A stretch of DNA of 9,855 bases from an uncultured Actinomycetes bacterium. Lineage in GTDB: Bacteria > Actinomycetota > Thermoleophilia > Solirubrobacterales > 70-9. The stretch's first letter is position 1; each line of letters starts with the position of its first letter. The stretch covers positions 1 to 9,855 of the forward strand of contig CAMLHB010000075.1 of the NCBI GenBank assembly GCA_946479725.1, in the 5' to 3' direction. This document shows, in pieces, positions 7,458 to 9,855 of this stretch. The notes beneath the pieces were generated by a model. That model ran no database searches and was not told the DNA's origin. It worked only from the letters and a program-made list of their open reading frames with translations. A program made the position numbers and the translations under genes.

Positions 7458-7855
7458 CAGGCGGTCTCCAAGCGCTCGGTCACGGTGACGTGAACCTCGC
7501 CGGCGAGGACCTTGTGCACCGGACACTTGGTGGCGATCACCATCAGCCGCCGCCGCTGCTCCTGGTCGAGGTCGCCGGGCAGCTTCACGCCGACCTCGAA
7601 GCTGGTCGGCACCGCCCCCTCGTAGCCCATCTCGACGTCGACCTCGAGCCGGCCGACGTCCCAACCTTTGCGCTCCGCGTACATCTCGATCGTGATCGCG
7701 ATGCAGCCGGCGAGGCTGGCGCCGAGCAGCTCAGTGGGGCGGGGGCCGGTGTCGGCGCCGCCCGCCTCCTTCGGCTCGTCGACCCGCAGCTCGTGGCTGC
7801 CGTCGAGCTCGACGTCGTGGGCGTAGCCCTCGACCCGGCGGGCGACGATCCGCAC
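7457..7855 (-). CDS. OsmC-family protein
   Basis: A 132-residue member of the OsmC/Ohr superfamily, near the usual length. These cytoplasmic homodimers use a cysteine pair to reduce organic hydroperoxides with help from dihydrolipoyl proteins, although several subgroups have no proven activity. Seen directly: PTELLGASLAGCIAITIEMY at 40-59 with Glu42 and the reactive Cys51, and KCPVHKVL at 110-117 with the second Cys111. Both cysteines and the preceding pattern match the superfamily. The short 'KCPVHKVL' form is more like generic OsmC/YhfA-type proteins than Ohr, so organic hydroperoxide resistance is only possible. The start is GTG at 7855, two bases after the adenosyltransferase stop, with AAGG about eight bases upstream. 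It overlaps the SDR gene by one base, so it lies inside a tight operon. Confidence 0.93.
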   Translation of the reverse strand: MRIVARRVEGYAHDVELDGSHELRVDEPKEAGGADTGPRPTELLGASLAGCIAITIEMYAERKGWDVGRLEVDVEMGYEGAVPTSFEVGVKLPGDLDQEQRRRLMVIATKCPVHKVLAGEVHVTVTERLETA

Positions 7856-7857
7856 GC

Positions 7858-8424
7858 TCAGCCCTTGCCGCGGCCCTCGAACAGGGCGGGGTCGTCGACG
7901 TCGGCGAAGCGGGCCATCGCGTAGACGGCGTCGGAGGCCCGATTGACGAAGTGGATCACGGTCTCACTCGCGATCTCACCGGCCTCGTTCAGTTCCGAGA
8001 TCCGCCGCTCGGCGCGGCGGACGACGGTACGGGCGACATCGAGCTGGGCGGAGAGCTGGTTTCCCCCGGGGATGACGAACTTCGGCGGCAGCTCGACCCG
8101 GGCCATGTAGCGGTCGATCAGCTCCTCCAGCTCGCTGACCATCGCCTCGGTGGTGCGGCTGACGCCGTCTTCGAGTCGTTCGGCCGCTTCCGGCGCGGTC
8201 GCCAGCTCGGCCCCGGCGACGAAGAGGTCGTCCTGGAGGCGGAGGATGTCGGCGGCCAGCTCGCCCTGGTCTGGACCGCAGAGCGCGCGGGCGACCCCGA
8301 GTTGCGAACAGGCCTCGTCGAGGGTCCCGTAGGCCTCGGTGCGGCCGTGGTGCTTGGGAATGCGCCCGCCGTACCAGAGCGAGGTGGTCCCGTCGTCGCC
8401 CTTCTTGGTGTAGATCTTGACCAC
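7858..8424 (-). CDS. PduO-type cob(I)alamin adenosyltransferase
   Basis: A 188-residue ATP:cob(I)alamin adenosyltransferase that makes adenosylcobalamin (coenzyme B12) for enzymes such as methylmalonyl-CoA mutase and B12-dependent ribonucleotide reductase. Seen directly: YTKKGDDGTTSL at 5-16, the N-terminal ATP-binding motif; GRTEAYGTLDEACSQLG at 27-43; VIPGGNQLSAQLDVARTVVRRAER from 117, holding the Arg/Glu cluster that contacts ATP and the subunit interface; and FVNRASDAVYAMAR at 159-172, the second conserved stretch. The single-domain length matches the MMAB/PduO family rather than CobA/BtuR. GTG at 8424 follows the DUF1015 stop by one base. No B12 biosynthesis gene or B12 riboswitch is visible in the window, so it probably works on imported or separately made cobalamin. 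Confidence 0.95.
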   Translation of the reverse strand: MVKIYTKKGDDGTTSLWYGGRIPKHHGRTEAYGTLDEACSQLGVARALCGPDQGELAADILRLQDDLFVAGAELATAPEAAERLEDGVSRTTEAMVSELEELIDRYMARVELPPKFVIPGGNQLSAQLDVARTVVRRAERRISELNEAGEIASETVIHFVNRASDAVYAMARFADVDDPALFEGRGKG

Positions 8425-8425
8425 G

Positions 8426-9709
8426 TCAGCGCACCGGGTTGAAGGCGTACCCGGTCATCACCTTGGGGAAGAAGAAGGTCGACTTCGGCGGCATCACCGC
8501 GTCGGTGTTGCAGATGTCCTTGACCTGCTCGACCGGGACTCCCCGCTGGATGAAGGCGACGTCGTAGTCGCCCTCGTCGACCATCGCCAGGGCGGCGTCG
8601 ACGCTCTTCGCGTATTCGAGGCCGTTGCGCTCGTCGATGTCGTGATCGCTCATCCCGGCCAGGCCCTTCAGCACCAGCGTCTCGAGGATCGCCGAGTCGA
8701 GGCGACGATAGGCCTCCGGTTTTCCCTCGAGGCGACGGTCGACCTCGCCGAGGTCCTTGAGGCGCAGCCGGAAGGCGCGCTTGTGGAAGGAGTCGTAGAG
8801 GCCGAAGACGCCGACGCCGTCCTCGCTCGCCGGGTCGATCTCCTCGCGGGCGACCTCGGTGACGTCGAAGAGCCCCCGCAGGCCGTTGCCGAGGCGCTGC
8901 TGCTTCTCCGGGTCGTCGGCAAAGCCCGAGAGCAACCGGTGGGTGGGGAAGACGAGGAGGCCGGGGTCGTCGAGCCCGGTCAGCGACATCAGCGTGTAGT
9001 TGTGCGGTCCCTCGCCGCCGACCTCGTCGCGGAAGGCGCGGGCCGTCTCGTAACGGTGGTGGCCGTCGGCGATCAGTAGCTGTGCGTCGGCGAGGCACTC
9101 GGTGACGGCCCGGTGGGCGGCCGGGTCCTCGACCTTCCAGAGCCGGTTGACGGTGCCGTCTTCGTCGCGCGCTTCTCCCCACGGTTGGTCCGGCAGCGTC
9201 GGCGCGACCAGCGGCCAGGCATCCTCGGTCGAGAGCGAGAAGATCGAGGAGAGGTTGTACGCCGTGGCCCGGGTCAGCTCCAGCCGGTCGAGCAGCGGCC
9301 CCGGATGGGTGCGCTCGTGGGGGCGGACGGTGCCGGTCTCGTAGTCCTCGACGCGGACCCGGGCGAGGATCCCGTTGCGGCTGTAGCTGTTGCCGTCGGG
9401 GGCGACGTAGTCCTGGGTCAGCGCCCATAGCGAGGGCTCCTCGTCCTGGACCAGCGCCCCGTCCGACCGCCAGCTCTCGATCCGCGCCGCCGCCTCGGCA
9501 TAGGGATCGCCGCTGGGATTGCTGGCCGGGTCGGCGGGGTCGAACGGTTTCGGCAGGTCGATCGCGACCGCGTTGTAGGGCGAGCGCTCCAGCAGCGCCC
9601 GTCTCTGCGCCGCGTCGATCACGTCATAAGGAGGCGCCGCGACGGCGTCCAGCGAGCCGACCTTCCCGAGGTCGTAGTGCAGGGCCTTGAAGGGAAGCAC
9701 CTCCGCCAT
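8426..9709 (-). CDS. DUF1015 family protein (COG4198), function unknown
   Basis: A 427-residue protein, full length for this widespread but uncharacterised family. Seen directly: LPFKALHYD at 5-13; APPYDVID at 25-32; RPHERT at 129-134; the strongest motif LLIADGHHRYETARAFRDE at 211-229, with paired His and Arg/Tyr that look like an active or metal/phosphate site; and AVMPPKSTFFFPKVMTGYAFNP at the C-terminus. It is soluble, with no signal peptide or membrane segment. Elsewhere I recall this family beside serine/phosphoglycerate metabolism genes; here it heads an operon with cobalamin adenosyltransferase. The ATG at 9709 is preceded by GGGGGCG as a poor-to-moderate ribosome binding site, and a TAGGTT -10-like box is at 9724-9719. 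The family call is secure; no reaction is known. Confidence 0.93.
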   Translation of the reverse strand: MAEVLPFKALHYDLGKVGSLDAVAAPPYDVIDAAQRRALLERSPYNAVAIDLPKPFDPADPASNPSGDPYAEAAARIESWRSDGALVQDEEPSLWALTQDYVAPDGNSYSRNGILARVRVEDYETGTVRPHERTHPGPLLDRLELTRATAYNLSSIFSLSTEDAWPLVAPTLPDQPWGEARDEDGTVNRLWKVEDPAAHRAVTECLADAQLLIADGHHRYETARAFRDEVGGEGPHNYTLMSLTGLDDPGLLVFPTHRLLSGFADDPEKQQRLGNGLRGLFDVTEVAREEIDPASEDGVGVFGLYDSFHKRAFRLRLKDLGEVDRRLEGKPEAYRRLDSAILETLVLKGLAGMSDHDIDERNGLEYAKSVDAALAMVDEGDYDVAFIQRGVPVEQVKDICNTDAVMPPKSTFFFPKVMTGYAFNPVR

Positions 9710-9737
9710 CGCCCCCAGAACCTACACTTGCCCTTCA
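9710..9737. promoter_or_regulatory. Divergent promoter region between the DUF1015 operon and tRNA-Pro
   Basis: This 28-base gap holds TACACT at 9723-9728 on the plus strand, which would start RNA near 9735, just before the tRNA. It also holds TAGGTT at 9724-9719 on the minus strand, which would start RNA near 9712 with almost no leader. The two TANNNT boxes share two bases. No convincing -35 is seen for either; both calls are inference. Confidence 0.35.
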
Positions 9738-9811
9738 CGGGGTGTGGCGCAGCCTGGTAGCGCGCCGCCTTTGGGTGGCGGAGGTCCCCGGTTCGAATCC
9801 GGGCGCCCCGA
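9738..9811 (+). tRNA. tRNA-Pro (anticodon TGG)
   Basis: A complete 74-base cloverleaf is visible. The acceptor stem CGGGGTG pairs with CGCCCCG (one G-T wobble), with discriminator A at 9811. The D stem is GCGC/GCGC, the anticodon stem CCGCC/GGCGG with loop TTTGGGT at 9770-9776, and the T stem CCCGG/CCGGG with loop TTCGAAT. The anticodon TGG (9772-9774) reads proline CCA and, with wobble, other CCN codons. The 3' CCA is not encoded (next bases ATTC), so a CCA-adding enzyme must complete it. It is divergent from the DUF1015 operon. tRNA genes are common integration sites, but nothing mobile is visible in the 44 bases remaining. Confidence 0.97.
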
Positions 9812-9855
9812 TTCGCTTCCGCCGTCGACATCCGTCGATGCATTCCGGTCGACGT

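Noticed and set aside
9619..9843. Minus-strand small open frame reading GARIRTGDLRHPKAARYQ
   Set aside because: This is translation of the antisense strand of tRNA-Pro, a well-known spurious peptide in databases.
9823..9854. Inverted repeat CGTCGAC ... GTCGACG after the tRNA
   Set aside because: It has a seven-base stem, an 18-base loop and no T tract. GTCGAC is frequent in G+C-rich DNA and the window ends here, so neither a terminator nor an attachment site can be supported.

Overview
This is a G+C-rich bacterial chromosomal window. It has tightly packed genes, many GTG/TTG starts and a tRNA without an encoded CCA. The protein style suggests a high-GC actinobacterium, most likely of the Thermoleophilia/Solirubrobacterales type. 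That placement is an inference from how the sequence reads, not from a search. I see no mobile element, CRISPR array, rRNA or phage gene. Coding is almost continuous and no gene-free stretch exceeds 60 bases.

There are four blocks. (1) Positions 1-4625, minus strand, read right to left: a PaaJ/PcaF-like thiolase, a secreted chymotrypsin-fold protease, a class IV PLP aminotransferase, an acyl-CoA dehydrogenase and the start of an enoyl-CoA hydratase, which runs off the left edge. The last three genes are almost contiguous. Thiolase, dehydrogenase and hydratase are three of the four beta-oxidation-type activities, and the aminotransferase could feed amino-acid carbon into them. The protease is the odd member. 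(2) Positions 4650-6148, plus strand: a 97-residue single-pass membrane protein with an acidic/basic tail, a short Rossmann-fold protein and a 1-Cys peroxiredoxin. The peroxiredoxin has its own A+T-richer leader, holding an imperfect palindrome between two copies of TAAATAG. (3) Positions 9709-6145, minus strand: a compact five-gene operon of DUF1015 protein, PduO-type cobalamin adenosyltransferase, OsmC-family protein, SDR oxidoreductase and a CoA-pyrophosphatase-type Nudix hydrolase. (4) Positions 9738-9811, plus strand: tRNA-Pro(TGG), divergent from the DUF1015 operon.

The themes are ordinary housekeeping: acyl-CoA metabolism and clean-up (block 1 and Nudix), peroxide and thiol defence (peroxiredoxin, OsmC), and cofactor maturation (adenosyl-B12). 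The points most worth a second look are the leader of the peroxiredoxin gene, the protease with an untrypsin-like pocket and an extra Cys-containing C-terminal domain, the 24-bp divergent junction at 4626-4649 that fits leaderless transcription, and the placement of the uncharacterised DUF1015 gene at the head of a B12/redox operon. I did not find a clearly new multi-gene system.
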